Source: DAOMFB01 sp963801475 | Lineage (GTDB): Bacteria; Acidobacteriota; Thermoanaerobaculia; UBA5066 | DNA length: 64,000 nucleotides | Direction of reading: 5' to 3' | Assembly: GCA_963801475.1 (NCBI GenBank) | Contig: CAWDEX010000001.1 | Coordinates: 1,984,001 to 2,048,000, forward strand | In this document: in pieces, positions 54,114-63,498 of the stretch | Numbering within the stretch: position 1 is the first letter of the stretch | Layout: each line of letters starts with the position of its first letter | The notes under the pieces: model-generated | Databases searched by the model: none | The model's input: the letters and a program-made list of their open reading frames with translations, nothing else | Told to the model about the DNA's origin: nothing | Made by a program: the position numbers and the translations under genes

Positions 54114-55553
54114 TCATTTAAAGACCGTCACCGTGCCGAGGAGCGACTTGATCCTCTCGTCCCTCCAGCTGAACCCGCCGCCGACGAAGGGGGACCGGGT
54201 CTGCGGGTTCAGCGTGTCCGAAACGCCTCCCACGATGAAGAAGTCCTTTTTCGGGGTCCACCGCCCGTAGACCTTCAGGTTCGGCCGGAAGTCCGGGCGG
54301 TCGAAGTCCCAGATCTCTCCGGTCAGGCGGATCTTGTCGTTCCAGAGCATCTGGTCCATCCCCACGCCACCGCGCGACGCGACGAGGCCGGCCCGGAGGA
54401 TCGTGTCCTTGAGCCGGTAACCCATCTGGGCGGAGATGGCGAGCTTGTCCTCGTACCTCTGCTGAACGAAGGTCCAAGTCTCGGGCTCCCCGCCCGGCCG
54501 CGTCACGGTGATGGTGTTGGACTCGTCGTACCGGCGCCCGCCCGCCGGGGCGATCAGTTCGAGTCGGTAGAACCGGTTCTCGGCGGGCATGACGTCCAGC
54601 GTGAAGTAGCCCTGACCGCCGCCGGTCCGCGTCAAATATTCGCCGCGAAAGCCGAACTCCAGCTCGATCTTCTTGGTCTGGGTCAGCGCCGAGTTCAGCT
54701 CGTCGACGCCCTTCTTCACCGATTTGAGCGTCTCGTTCAGGTTCTCGTGCGTCTCGGGGTCGTTGACGAGCTTGCCGACGGTCCCCTGTCCCTCGTCGAT
54801 CTTCCGAGTGATGGAGTTGAGGTTCTCGGCCGTCAGCTTCAGTTTCGAGGAGAGCTCGTCGGCGTTCGCCATCGTCCCCTTCAGGCTCCCCCGGTTCTCG
54901 TCGAGGATCCGGTCGAGGCGCGCCAGTGTCTGGTTCATCCCGGACGAGAACTCTCGGAGGTTCGCGAGCGTGGCGTCGATGTTCCGGCGGTTCGCGTCGA
55001 CCATCTGGGCCAGCGACTCGGCGAGGCGGCCGAGGTTGTCGACGATCCGGTTCAGCTTCTCTTCCCCCTCGCGCCCGCCCATCGAGCCCCGGAGGGCCCC
55101 CGTGAGCTCCTTGACGTCCCGCCCGATGTCCCCCGCCAGCTTCGTCAGCTCGTCGAGGTTCGTCGGGACGCCCCCTTCGATGCGCGCTCCGTCGGCCAGC
55201 TTCTGCGCGCTCACCGGGCCCGGCGACAGGTCGACGTACTTGTCGCCGAGGAGGCCCATCGCCCGGATCTCGCCGCTCGCGCCCTGCCGCAGCTCCACGT
55301 CGGGCTCTAGGGCGATCCGGACGATCGCCGAGCCGTCGGGGAGAAGGCGGATGCCGTCCACCTTGCCGACGCGCACGCCGGCGATGCGGGCGGCGGACTT
55401 GTCGTCGAGTCCGGCCACGTCGGCGAAGTGAACCTCCACCGTCTTCGTCCGGGCTTTCTTCCCGAAGGCGAGGTCCTCGATCCGCAGGATCAGGATTCCC
55501 GCCGCGATCAGGACGACGAGGAAGAAGGCGCCGATCTTGGCGGTCGTGCTCAT
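54114..55553 (-). CDS. mlaD: MCE-family protein (MlaD-like) with C-terminal beta-rich domain
   Basis: 479 residues. An N-terminal membrane helix (about 6-26), an MCE domain (about 38-118; VEVHFADVAGLDDKSAARIAGVRVGKV, GLLGDKYVDLSPG), a long helical/coiled-coil region (about 130-300; repeated NLGRLAESL, ANADELSSKLK), and about 170 residues of alternating beta strands (LEFGFRGEYLTR, RLKDTILRAGLVASRGGVG, LKVYGRWTPKKDFFIVGGVSD) ending in FK. The last part looks like a small outer-membrane barrel. MCE proteins carry lipids between membranes; this one may span the periplasm. The start overlaps the ATPase stop by 4 nt. Confidence 0.9.
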   Translation of the reverse strand: MSTTAKIGAFFLVVLIAAGILILRIEDLAFGKKARTKTVEVHFADVAGLDDKSAARIAGVRVGKVDGIRLLPDGSAIVRIALEPDVELRQGASGEIRAMGLLGDKYVDLSPGPVSAQKLADGARIEGGVPTNLDELTKLAGDIGRDVKELTGALRGSMGGREGEEKLNRIVDNLGRLAESLAQMVDANRRNIDATLANLREFSSGMNQTLARLDRILDENRGSLKGTMANADELSSKLKLTAENLNSITRKIDEGQGTVGKLVNDPETHENLNETLKSVKKGVDELNSALTQTKKIELEFGFRGEYLTRTGGGQGYFTLDVMPAENRFYRLELIAPAGGRRYDESNTITVTRPGGEPETWTFVQQRYEDKLAISAQMGYRLKDTILRAGLVASRGGVGMDQMLWNDKIRLTGEIWDFDRPDFRPNLKVYGRWTPKKDFFIVGGVSDTLNPQTRSPFVGGGFSWRDERIKSLLGTVTVFK

Positions 55554-56374
55554 GGAGACGTCTCTATTGTCGACCGGGAGGGGGGGCCGGCGGAAGGGTG
55601 AAGGACCTCCACCTCGTCGGGGTGCTCGAGGGTGGCATCCCCGCGGACGAAGGCGGCGACATGCGGGTCGTCCGAGATCTCGAACTCTTTCGGCGGGAGC
55701 GCCGCGTAGATCCGGCCCCCGTGGAGGAGCGCCACGCGGTCGGCGATGCCGAAGGCGACCTTCAGGTCGTGCGTGATCGTGATCGCCGTCGGGTTCAACC
55801 GCTCCCGGAGCGCCGAGATGACGCCCGAGATGACGTCGGTCGTGATCGGGTCGAGGCCCGTCGTCGGCTCGTCGAACAGGAGGATCGAGGGCGAGAGGGC
55901 GATGGCGCGGGCGAAGCCCACCCGCCGCCGCATGCCGCCCGACAGCTCCGACGGGCGCTTTCCCTCGAGGCCCGGGAGCTGGACCAGCTCGAGGCACTCG
56001 GCCACGCGGGCGCGGATCTTCCCGGGAGTGAGCCGCGCGTGGCGGACGAGGGGAAAGGCGATGTTCTCCCCCACCGACATCGAGTCGAAGAGGGCCCCTT
56101 CCTGGAAGGACATCCCGAACTTCCGCCGGATGGCGTCGCGGCGGACGCGGCCCGCCTTCCAGAACTCCTCACCCTCGATCTCGACGGTGCCGGCGTCGGG
56201 CACGAGGAGGCCGATGACGTGCTTCAGGAGGACGCTCTTCCCGGTTCCCGACTTCCCGACGATGACGAGCGACTCGCCCGTGGCGACGGCCAGGTCGAGC
56301 CGGTCGAGGACGACCTTTCCATCGAAGCCTTTCGTGATCCCGGCGAGGCGGACGGCGGGCGGGGCGGCGCTCAT
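55550..56374 (-). CDS. mlaF: ABC transporter ATPase of the MCE system (MlaF-like)
   Basis: 274 residues. Walker A GKSGTGKSVLL (about 40-50), signature LSGGMRRRVGFARAIA, Walker B ILLFDEPTTGLDP and the H-loop THDL are all present. The family ATPase energises lipid transport by the MlaE permease. The start overlaps the mlaE stop by 1 nt and its stop overlaps the MCE gene start by 4 nt, so all three are coupled. Confidence 0.95.
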   Translation of the reverse strand: MSAAPPAVRLAGITKGFDGKVVLDRLDLAVATGESLVIVGKSGTGKSVLLKHVIGLLVPDAGTVEIEGEEFWKAGRVRRDAIRRKFGMSFQEGALFDSMSVGENIAFPLVRHARLTPGKIRARVAECLELVQLPGLEGKRPSELSGGMRRRVGFARAIALSPSILLFDEPTTGLDPITTDVISGVISALRERLNPTAITITHDLKVAFGIADRVALLHGGRIYAALPPKEFEISDDPHVAAFVRGDATLEHPDEVEVLHPSAGPPSRSTIETSP

Positions 56375-57141
56375 CAGAAGAGGACCTTCGTCAGGAAGAA
56401 GTCGGCGATCAGGACGGCGAGAGAGCCCGCCACCACGGCGCGCGTCGTGGAGCGGCCGACCCCCTCGGCTCCGCCCCGGGTGTCGAAGCCGCACTGGCAG
56501 CCGATCAGCGTCAGGAGGCCGCCGAAGACGGCCGACTTGACGAGGCCCGACGTCAGGTCGTCCAGGTCGAGGTACAGGAAGGTGTTCTCCACGTACCGGA
56601 CGGGGTTCGCCCCGAGATAGGTCACGGCGACGAGATAGCCGCCGGCGATCCCGACGGCATCGGCCAGGACCACGAGCATCGGAAGGACGAGGATCCCGGC
56701 GAGGACCCGGGGAACGAAGAGGTACTGGACCGGGTCGGTCGCGAGGGACACGAGGGCGTCGATCTGTTCCGTCACCCGCATCGACCCCAGCTCGGCCGCC
56801 ATCGCGCTCCCCGCCCGTCCGGTCACCATGAGGGCCGTCAGAACCGGCCCCAGCTCGCGGAGCATCGAGAGCGCCACGACCGAGCCGATGTACCCCTCGG
56901 CGTGGAACCGCGAGAACCCCTTGAAGGTCTGGAGGGCCAGGACGCCGCCGGTGAAGAGGGCCGTCAGAAGGACGACCGGAACCGAGTCGACTCCGACCCT
57001 CACGAACTGGTGGGCCGCGCTCCGCGGCGCAAACGGCGGGCGGACGGCGCCGTGGAGCGTCTGCCCGAAGAGGACGAAGAAGCGGCCCACGGCGTTCAGT
57101 ACGCCGAGGAGGCCCCGACCCAGCCACTCGAGGACGAACAT
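56374..57141 (-). CDS. mlaE: MlaE-like permease
   Basis: 255 residues, about five membrane helices, with the family region LRELGPVLTALMVTGRAGSAMAAELGSMRVTEQIDAL (about 115-150) and CQCGFDTRGGAEGVG near the end. It is the inner-membrane permease of the MCE transport complex. ATG at 57141 overlaps the alr stop by 1 nt. The auxiliary subunits MlaB and MlaC are not present here. Confidence 0.95.
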   Translation of the reverse strand: MFVLEWLGRGLLGVLNAVGRFFVLFGQTLHGAVRPPFAPRSAAHQFVRVGVDSVPVVLLTALFTGGVLALQTFKGFSRFHAEGYIGSVVALSMLRELGPVLTALMVTGRAGSAMAAELGSMRVTEQIDALVSLATDPVQYLFVPRVLAGILVLPMLVVLADAVGIAGGYLVAVTYLGANPVRYVENTFLYLDLDDLTSGLVKSAVFGGLLTLIGCQCGFDTRGGAEGVGRSTTRAVVAGSLAVLIADFFLTKVLF

Positions 57142-58316
57142 CAGAGGAATTTCGACTGCGTCTCGGCGACGCGGCCCTCGCGAACGATGATACGCGGCAC
57201 CCGCGGCCCCACGCCGCACAGGAGCTCCCAGGGAACCGTCCCGGCGGCCGCAGCGGCCTCCCCGACGCCGAGGCGCGTCCCCTGCCCCCGGCCGAAGAAG
57301 AGCGCCTCGTCGCCCCGCCGGGGCGGCTCGGGCAGGTCCGTCGCGTCCACGGCCGTCATGTCCATCGAGACCCGCCCGGCGATCGGGCAGCGCCGGCCGT
57401 GGATCAGGACGCAACCTCTCCCCGAGAGCGACCGGGGCACCCCGTCCGCGTATCCCGCGGGGACGAGGGCCACCGTCGTCTCCCGGGCGCAGGCGAACGT
57501 CCCCCCGTAGCCGATCCGCGTCCCTGCCGGGACGCGCTTGACCTGGTCGACCGCCGAGACGAACGACATGACGTCGAGGAGGCTTTCTGAAAGGGGGAGA
57601 CCCGGAACCGGAGCGTAGAGGGCAAGGCCGGGGCGAATGTGGGAAAAGCCAGGACGAGATTCCTTGGAAGCTGAAGAGAGACGCGAGAGAGCCCCGGCGC
57701 TGTTGTCCACGTGAATCATCGACGGCGAATGCCCCGCCGCCCGGATCGCCGCGAGCATCTCCTCGAAGACACGAGCCTGAGCGTCTGTTTGCGCCGAGCC
57801 GGACTCGTCGGCCGAGGCGAAATTCTGGAATACCCCTTCTAAGAGAAGGTGCTCTTTCGCCCTCGCGACTTCGTCGAGGACCCGTGACAGCTGGTCCGGC
57901 AGGATTCCCAGCCGCGTCATCCCGGTGTCCAGCTTCAGGTGCAGGCGGAGCTTCATCCGCTTCGCCTCGGTGAATTCCACCAGCTCGCGAAGCTGCTGGG
58001 GGCTGTGGGCGTTCGGCGTAAGGCGGTTTGCCTCGAGCGCCTCGAGCTGGTCGGGGCCGATCCAGCCCATGACGAGGATCGGGATCTCGACGCCGCCGCG
58101 GCGCAGCTCCGCCCCTTCCTCGACGACGGCGACCGCGAGGATCCCCGCTCCCTCTTCCGCGAGACGCCGCGCCACGGGGACCGCCCCGTGCCCGTAGCCG
58201 TCCGCCTTCACGACGGGCATGACGGCGACGCCCGGCGGAAGGGCCCGGACGAGCGTCCTGAAGTTCGCGGCGAGCGCGTCGAGGTCGACGACGGCGCGGG
58301 TCGGCCTGAGGTTCAC
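57141..58316 (-). CDS. alr: Alanine racemase
   Basis: 391 residues, PLP-dependent fold III. The PLP lysine is in MPVVKADGYGHGAVPVA (about 38), the catalytic Tyr in RIGYGGTF, and EGVFQNFASAD and MDMTAVDATDLP follow. It makes D-alanine for peptidoglycan. The start is GTG with no ribosome binding site, 8 nt after dnaB. The operon dnaB-alr-mlaE-mlaF-mlaD follows. Confidence 0.96.
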   Translation of the reverse strand: MNLRPTRAVVDLDALAANFRTLVRALPPGVAVMPVVKADGYGHGAVPVARRLAEEGAGILAVAVVEEGAELRRGGVEIPILVMGWIGPDQLEALEANRLTPNAHSPQQLRELVEFTEAKRMKLRLHLKLDTGMTRLGILPDQLSRVLDEVARAKEHLLLEGVFQNFASADESGSAQTDAQARVFEEMLAAIRAAGHSPSMIHVDNSAGALSRLSSASKESRPGFSHIRPGLALYAPVPGLPLSESLLDVMSFVSAVDQVKRVPAGTRIGYGGTFACARETTVALVPAGYADGVPRSLSGRGCVLIHGRRCPIAGRVSMDMTAVDATDLPEPPRRGDEALFFGRGQGTRLGVGEAAAAAGTVPWELLCGVGPRVPRIIVREGRVAETQSKFL

Positions 58317-58323
58317 GCGGGAC

Positions 58324-59691
58324 TCAGTAGCCGGGGGCTTCGGAGATCTGTGCGAGATCGGAGAAGCGCGTGTACTCCCCCGACCAGCCGAGCGTGAAAC
58401 GGTCCGTCGGGCCGTTCCGCTGCTTGGCGATGATCACGTCGCAGACGTTCTTCTGGTCCGTGTCCTTGTCGTAGTACTCGGGGCGCGAGAGGAAGACGAC
58501 GAGGTCGGCGTCCTGCTCGATGGCGCCCGACTCCCGGAGGTCCGAGAGCACGGGCTCCTTCTCGGTGCCGCGCTGCTCCGTCCGGCGGGAGAGCTGGGAC
58601 AGGGCGATGACCGGCACGTCGAGCTCCTTGGCGAGGGCCTTGAGCCCCCGGGAGAACGCCGACACCTCCTGCGTCCGGTTCTCCACCTTGCCGCGCGTTC
58701 CCATGATCTGGAGGTAGTCCACGAACAGGGCGTCGAGGCCCTCGAGCCGCTGCTTGAGCTGCAGGGAGCGCGCGCGCATCTCGAGAAGGGTGACGGCCGG
58801 CGTGTCGTCGATGTAGAGCCTCGCGTCGCGGATCTTCTGGAGCGTGAAGAAGAGGGCCTTCTTCTCGTCCTTGGAGATCCGCCCCTCGCGAAGTCGCTGG
58901 AGGTTCACCCGGGCCTCGGAGCACTGGATCCGGAAGCCGACCTGCTGGGCCGACATCTCGAGCGAGAAGAACCCCACCTTGTAGGGCTGGTGGATGGCGA
59001 GGTGCGCCGCGATGTTCAGCGCGAAGGCGCTCTTTCCCATCCCCGGCCGCGCGGCGACGACGATCAGGTCGCTCTTCTGGAACCCCTGGGTCAGGGCGTT
59101 GAGGCGCGTGAAGCCGGTCGGGAGCCCCGTCAGCATCGTGCCGCGGCCGTGAATCCGCTGGATCTCCTCCTCGTTCCGCTCGGCGATCCGCGCGAGCGGG
59201 ACGAAGCCTCCCCGGATCGACCCCTTCGCGATGTCGACGAGCCGGCTCTGGGCGTTCTCGAGAACGACCTCGGCGTCGGGCGATTCCATCGCCTCGCGGA
59301 TGGCCTGGCGCGACTGCTGGATGACGGCGCGCCGGAGAGAGGACTCGCGGATCAGCCGGGCGTACGCCTCGACGTTCTCCACGTCGGGAACGCGGTCCAC
59401 GAGCCCGGCGAGGTAGGACGCCCCCCCCGCCCGTTCGAGCATCCCCTTCTTCTCCAGCTCGCTCTGGACGGTAATCAGATCCCGCGCTTCGCTCCGGTCC
59501 GCGAGCGCCAGGAAGGCTTCGTAGACGAGCCGGTGCGGCTCCGCCGCGAAGTCGTCCGGAACGAGGAACTCCATGACCCGGGAAAGGAGTCCGCCGTCGA
59601 TCAGCAGGGCGCCGAGCAGGCTCCGTTCGGCGTCCGGCTGCGCCGGGAGAACCTCGGGCCCACGGGTGGCGACGGGGACGATGGCGGACAT
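58324..59691 (-). CDS. dnaB: Replicative DNA helicase DnaB
   Basis: 455 residues. The N-terminal domain (about 15-115; PDAERSLLGALLIDGG) leads into the RecA-type helicase core with Walker A AARPGMGKSAFALN (about 215-228), Walker B LDALFVDYLQIMG and EYYDKDTDQKN near the end. No intein is present. TAAGAAT lies 9 nt before the ATG with no ribosome binding site, so the leader is very short. Confidence 0.97.
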   Translation of the reverse strand: MSAIVPVATRGPEVLPAQPDAERSLLGALLIDGGLLSRVMEFLVPDDFAAEPHRLVYEAFLALADRSEARDLITVQSELEKKGMLERAGGASYLAGLVDRVPDVENVEAYARLIRESSLRRAVIQQSRQAIREAMESPDAEVVLENAQSRLVDIAKGSIRGGFVPLARIAERNEEEIQRIHGRGTMLTGLPTGFTRLNALTQGFQKSDLIVVAARPGMGKSAFALNIAAHLAIHQPYKVGFFSLEMSAQQVGFRIQCSEARVNLQRLREGRISKDEKKALFFTLQKIRDARLYIDDTPAVTLLEMRARSLQLKQRLEGLDALFVDYLQIMGTRGKVENRTQEVSAFSRGLKALAKELDVPVIALSQLSRRTEQRGTEKEPVLSDLRESGAIEQDADLVVFLSRPEYYDKDTDQKNVCDVIIAKQRNGPTDRFTLGWSGEYTRFSDLAQISEAPGY

Positions 59692-59748
59692 GCGAACAGG
59701 ATTCTTACCCGAAATCGGCCGGCCGGCGCCAGCCTCTTCTGCGGGCTC

Positions 59749-62700
59749 TCAGACCCCCGTCCGGGCGGCGGCGGGGGCGCGCAGGGCCTCGGCGACGAGC
59801 GCCTCCTGCTCGGCCTCGAAGGCGTGGTGTGAGCCGGGCGCCGGGCTGGCGAGGGGGCGGCGGCCGACGTAGCGGAGGGAGCGCGACGCCGGGACGCCCG
59901 TGACGTGCCCGTCGAGGAACAGCTCGCGGACGAAGCGCCAGCCTCCCATGTTCTCAGGCTCCTCCTGCGCCCAGACGAGCTCGGCGGCGGCCGGATAGCG
60001 CGAGAGGACCGCCCCCAGCTCGCGCCCCGGGAACGGATGGAGCTCCTCGAGCCGGACGATCGCCACGTCGCCGCGCCCGGACCTCTCCCGCCCCGCGAGG
60101 AGGTCGTAGACGACCTTGCCGCTGGCCAGGACGACCCGGCGAATCCCCTCCGTGCCGCCGACCGCGAAGGCGCCGTCGTCGAGCACCGGGTGGAAGGCGC
60201 CGTCCGCCAGCTCGTCGATCGTCGAAACGACCTTCGGATGCCGGAGGAGGCTCTTGGGGGCCATGAGCACCAGCGGCTTTCGGACCTCGCCGGCCATCTG
60301 CCGCAGCAGGGCGTGGTGGTACTGCGCCGGCGTCGAGACGTTCGCGATCCGGAGGTTCTCCTCGGCCGCGAGCGTCAGGAAACGCTCCAGCCGTGCGGAG
60401 GAGTGCTCGGGGCCCTGCCCCTCCTGCCCGTGCGGAAGGAGCATGACGAGCCCGCAGCGCTGGTTCCACTTCTGCTCCGAGCCGGAGATGAACTGGTCGA
60501 TGACGATCTGGGCGCCGTTGGCGAAGTCGCCGAACTGCGCCTCCCAGAGGACGAGGGTGGAGGGGTCGGCGACCGAATAGCCGAACTCGAAGCCGAGCAC
60601 GGCGTTCTCGGAGAGGAGGGAGTCGATCACCTCGAGCTCCGCCTGCTTCCCCGGCGCCACGTGGTTCAGCGGGACGTACTCCACGCCGGTCCGGTGGTCG
60701 GCGAGGACGGCGTGCCGGTGGCTGAAGGTACCGCGTCCGGAATCCTGTCCCGAGAGCCGCACGGGCGTCCCGTCCATCAGGAGCCGGCCGAAGGCGAGCA
60801 TCTCCGCCCCCGCCCAGTCGATCTCCGGGCGGCCGCTCGCGTAGTCGGCCCGCTTCTTCAGGACGGGCCGGAGCTTCGGATGGATCTCGAAGCCGGGCGG
60901 GACGTTCGAGACCGCCTCGACGACCTTCAGGAGGGCCGACCGCGCGTCGAGGCCGGCCTCGATGCGCGGCGCGGGCGGCGCCGCCAGCGAGTCGACGAAG
61001 GAAGCCCGGGTCCGGCCCCCCGCGGAGGCGTCGAAAGCCGCCTGGAGCTTCCCGCGCTCGTCGGCCCAGAGCGCGTCGACCTCGTCCTGCGTGATCCGCC
61101 TGTCGCGCACGACCTGCTCGCCGAAGAGCCGGGCCGTCGAGGGGTGCGCCTTGATCTTCTGGTAGAGGAGCGGCTGCGTGTAGCTCGGCTCGTCCCCCTC
61201 GTTGTGCCCGTAGCGCCGGTAGCAGACGAGATCGACGACCACGTCGCGATGGAACCGGCAGCGGTACTCGAGGGCGAGGTCGACGACGTGGAGGACCGCC
61301 TCGGGGTCGTCGGCGTTCGCGTGGAGGACGGGCGCCTGGATCATCTTCGCCACGTCGGTGCAGTAGGTGGAGGTTCGCGCGTCGATCGGGCTCGTCGTGA
61401 ACCCGATCTGGTTGTTGACGACGACGTGGACCGTCCCGCCCGTCCGGTAGCCGTGGAGCTGCGACATGTTCAGCGTCTCGGCCACCACGCCCTGGCCGGC
61501 GAAGGCGGCGTCGCCGTGGATCAGGACGGGCATGACCCGTTCGTGCTTTCGGTCGCCGAGCCGCGTCTGCTTGGCGCGGACCATCCCCTCGACGACCGGG
61601 TCGACCGCTTCGAGGTGGCTCGGGTTCGGGGCCACCCCGACGGCGACGCGCCCGCCCCCGGGCGCCACGTGGACGCCGGTGGCGCCGAGGTGGTACTTCA
61701 CGTCGCCCGAGCCCTGGATCGACGCCGGGTCGGGGACGTCCTCGAACTCCGCGAAGATCTGCGCCACCGGCTTCCCGACGATCGTGGCGAGGACCGTCAG
61801 CCGGCCGCGGTGCGACATTCCGATGACGACCTCTTCGATCCCCTTCTCCGGGCAGCGGTCGAGGAGGCGCGACAGGAGCGGGATGGCCGACTCGCCCCCT
61901 TCGAGGGAGAAGCGCTTGTGGCCGACGTACTTCGTGTGGAGGAACTTCTCGAAGGCCTCGGCCTCCACGAGCTTCCGGAGGATCATCTTCCGGTCGCCGT
62001 CCGTGAGGGTGGCCCGGTTCCGCGTCGACTCCATCCGGTCCATGAGCCACTGCTTCTGGACCGGATCGGCGTTGTACATGAACTCGGCGCCGACCTTCCC
62101 GCAGTAGGTCTGGCGGAGGATCTCGAGGATTTCGCGCAGCGTCGCCTGCTGGGTGCCGCCGAGGCCGCTCGTCGCGAACGGCCGGTCGAGGTCCCACATC
62201 GTGAAGCCGTAGCTGTGCGGGTCGAGGTCCGGGTGGTACGGCACGTCCTCGCCGCCCCCGAGCGGGTCGAGATTCGCCACGAGGTGGCCGCGGACCCGGT
62301 AGGCGTTGATGAGGGCGCCGACGCGCGCCTGCTTCTCGACGGCCTCCATGTTCCGGCCGCTCCCCGCGAAGAACGGCGGGTTCAGGTCCTTCTCGAAGCG
62401 GACGGGCCTGTAAGGCACTTTCAGGTCGTGGAAGATCCGCTCGTAGAAGCTGTCGCCCCCGAGGAGCAGCATCTCGAGCGTGGCGAGGAACTGTCCCGAC
62501 TCGGCCCCCTGGATGATCCGGTGGTCGTAGGTCGAGGAGACGTTCATGACGCGCGAGATGCCGATCGCCGACAGGACCTCGTCGGGCATCGACGCGAACT
62601 CGGCCGGGTAGTCCATCGCCCCGGTCGCCACGATCGTTCCCTGCCCCGGCATCAGGCGCGGAGCCGAGGCGGTCGTCCCGACGGTCCCGGGGTTCGTCAG

Positions 62701-63468
62701 GGAGATCGTCGTCCCGGCGAACGCGTCGGGCGCGAGCTGCCCCGTACGCGCTTTCGTCACCGTCGTGTCGAAGGCCTCGAGGAGCTGCTCGAACGTCAGG
62801 GACCCGGCGCCTTTGATGTTCGGAACGAGCAGGGTCCGGGTCCCGTCCTTCTTCGCCACGTCGATGGCGATCCCGATGTTCACCGCCTTGCGGCGGATCC
62901 GGACCGGCTTGCCCTCCGCCTCGGCGTATGCGTCGTTCATTCCCGGGTGCTTCTCGAGGGCTCGGAGGATTCCCCAGACGACGAAATGCGTGAATGAGAC
63001 CTTCGATTTTCCGAGCACTTCGCGGTGCCGGTTCAGGATCCGCCTGTTCTCCTCCATCGTCTTGGCCGCGATCAGGCGGTTCGACGTGGCGGTCGGGACG
63101 GCCAGGGACGCGTCCATGTTCTTCGCGACGACGGCCGCGCCCCCGGTGAGCGGGACGGCCTCGCCCTCGGGGATCGGCGCCGGGCCGGCCGCGGCCGGAC
63201 GGGGCGTGGCCGCCGGCGCGCCGGGCGCCGCCGCAGGGGTCGGGCTCGGCGCGGGCGGGGCGGCGGATACCGTCGCCGTGAAGGCGCTCCGCGCCTCGAG
63301 GCGTCCGGCGGCCACCGCCTCGGCGGCCTCAAACGCGCGGCGCCAGCCCTCCTCCACCGACGCAGGGTTCAGGCGGTAGCTGGCATAGAACTCGAGGGCG
63401 AGTCCGGCGTTGGCGCCGAACTCCTCCGCGAGGGCGTTCACGACGGACGGGTGGGCGTTCTGTCTCAT
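59749..63468 (-). CDS. kgd: Multifunctional 2-oxoglutarate decarboxylase/dehydrogenase (E2-E1 fusion)
   Basis: 1239 residues with the Kgd/OdhA layout. An E1o N-terminal segment (about 10-47), an Ala/Pro linker (about 60-100), an E2 acyltransferase catalytic domain without lipoyl domain (about 110-340; DHRIIQGAESGQF), and an E1 with the TPP region (GMSHRGRLTVL, MHGDAAFAGQGVV-type motif reading IHGDAAFAGQGVVAE) and Transket_pyr and C-terminal parts (about 870-1235). It decarboxylates 2-oxoglutarate and, with E2p and lipoamide dehydrogenase partners, feeds the TCA cycle. The start ATG has TAGAAT 16 nt upstream and no ribosome binding site. Confidence 0.95.
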   Translation of the reverse strand: MRQNAHPSVVNALAEEFGANAGLALEFYASYRLNPASVEEGWRRAFEAAEAVAAGRLEARSAFTATVSAAPPAPSPTPAAAPGAPAATPRPAAAGPAPIPEGEAVPLTGGAAVVAKNMDASLAVPTATSNRLIAAKTMEENRRILNRHREVLGKSKVSFTHFVVWGILRALEKHPGMNDAYAEAEGKPVRIRRKAVNIGIAIDVAKKDGTRTLLVPNIKGAGSLTFEQLLEAFDTTVTKARTGQLAPDAFAGTTISLTNPGTVGTTASAPRLMPGQGTIVATGAMDYPAEFASMPDEVLSAIGISRVMNVSSTYDHRIIQGAESGQFLATLEMLLLGGDSFYERIFHDLKVPYRPVRFEKDLNPPFFAGSGRNMEAVEKQARVGALINAYRVRGHLVANLDPLGGGEDVPYHPDLDPHSYGFTMWDLDRPFATSGLGGTQQATLREILEILRQTYCGKVGAEFMYNADPVQKQWLMDRMESTRNRATLTDGDRKMILRKLVEAEAFEKFLHTKYVGHKRFSLEGGESAIPLLSRLLDRCPEKGIEEVVIGMSHRGRLTVLATIVGKPVAQIFAEFEDVPDPASIQGSGDVKYHLGATGVHVAPGGGRVAVGVAPNPSHLEAVDPVVEGMVRAKQTRLGDRKHERVMPVLIHGDAAFAGQGVVAETLNMSQLHGYRTGGTVHVVVNNQIGFTTSPIDARTSTYCTDVAKMIQAPVLHANADDPEAVLHVVDLALEYRCRFHRDVVVDLVCYRRYGHNEGDEPSYTQPLLYQKIKAHPSTARLFGEQVVRDRRITQDEVDALWADERGKLQAAFDASAGGRTRASFVDSLAAPPAPRIEAGLDARSALLKVVEAVSNVPPGFEIHPKLRPVLKKRADYASGRPEIDWAGAEMLAFGRLLMDGTPVRLSGQDSGRGTFSHRHAVLADHRTGVEYVPLNHVAPGKQAELEVIDSLLSENAVLGFEFGYSVADPSTLVLWEAQFGDFANGAQIVIDQFISGSEQKWNQRCGLVMLLPHGQEGQGPEHSSARLERFLTLAAEENLRIANVSTPAQYHHALLRQMAGEVRKPLVLMAPKSLLRHPKVVSTIDELADGAFHPVLDDGAFAVGGTEGIRRVVLASGKVVYDLLAGRERSGRGDVAIVRLEELHPFPGRELGAVLSRYPAAAELVWAQEEPENMGGWRFVRELFLDGHVTGVPASRSLRYVGRRPLASPAPGSHHAFEAEQEALVAEALRAPAAARTGV

Positions 63469-63498
63469 CGCTCTGGGGCGCGAGATTCTACCTTCCGT

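Noticed and set aside
59905..62997. Long forward reading frame of about 1030 codons opposite kgd
   Set aside because: It is a shadow of the kgd coding strand, with no ribosome binding site and no recognisable domain. GC-rich antisense frames are common in this window.
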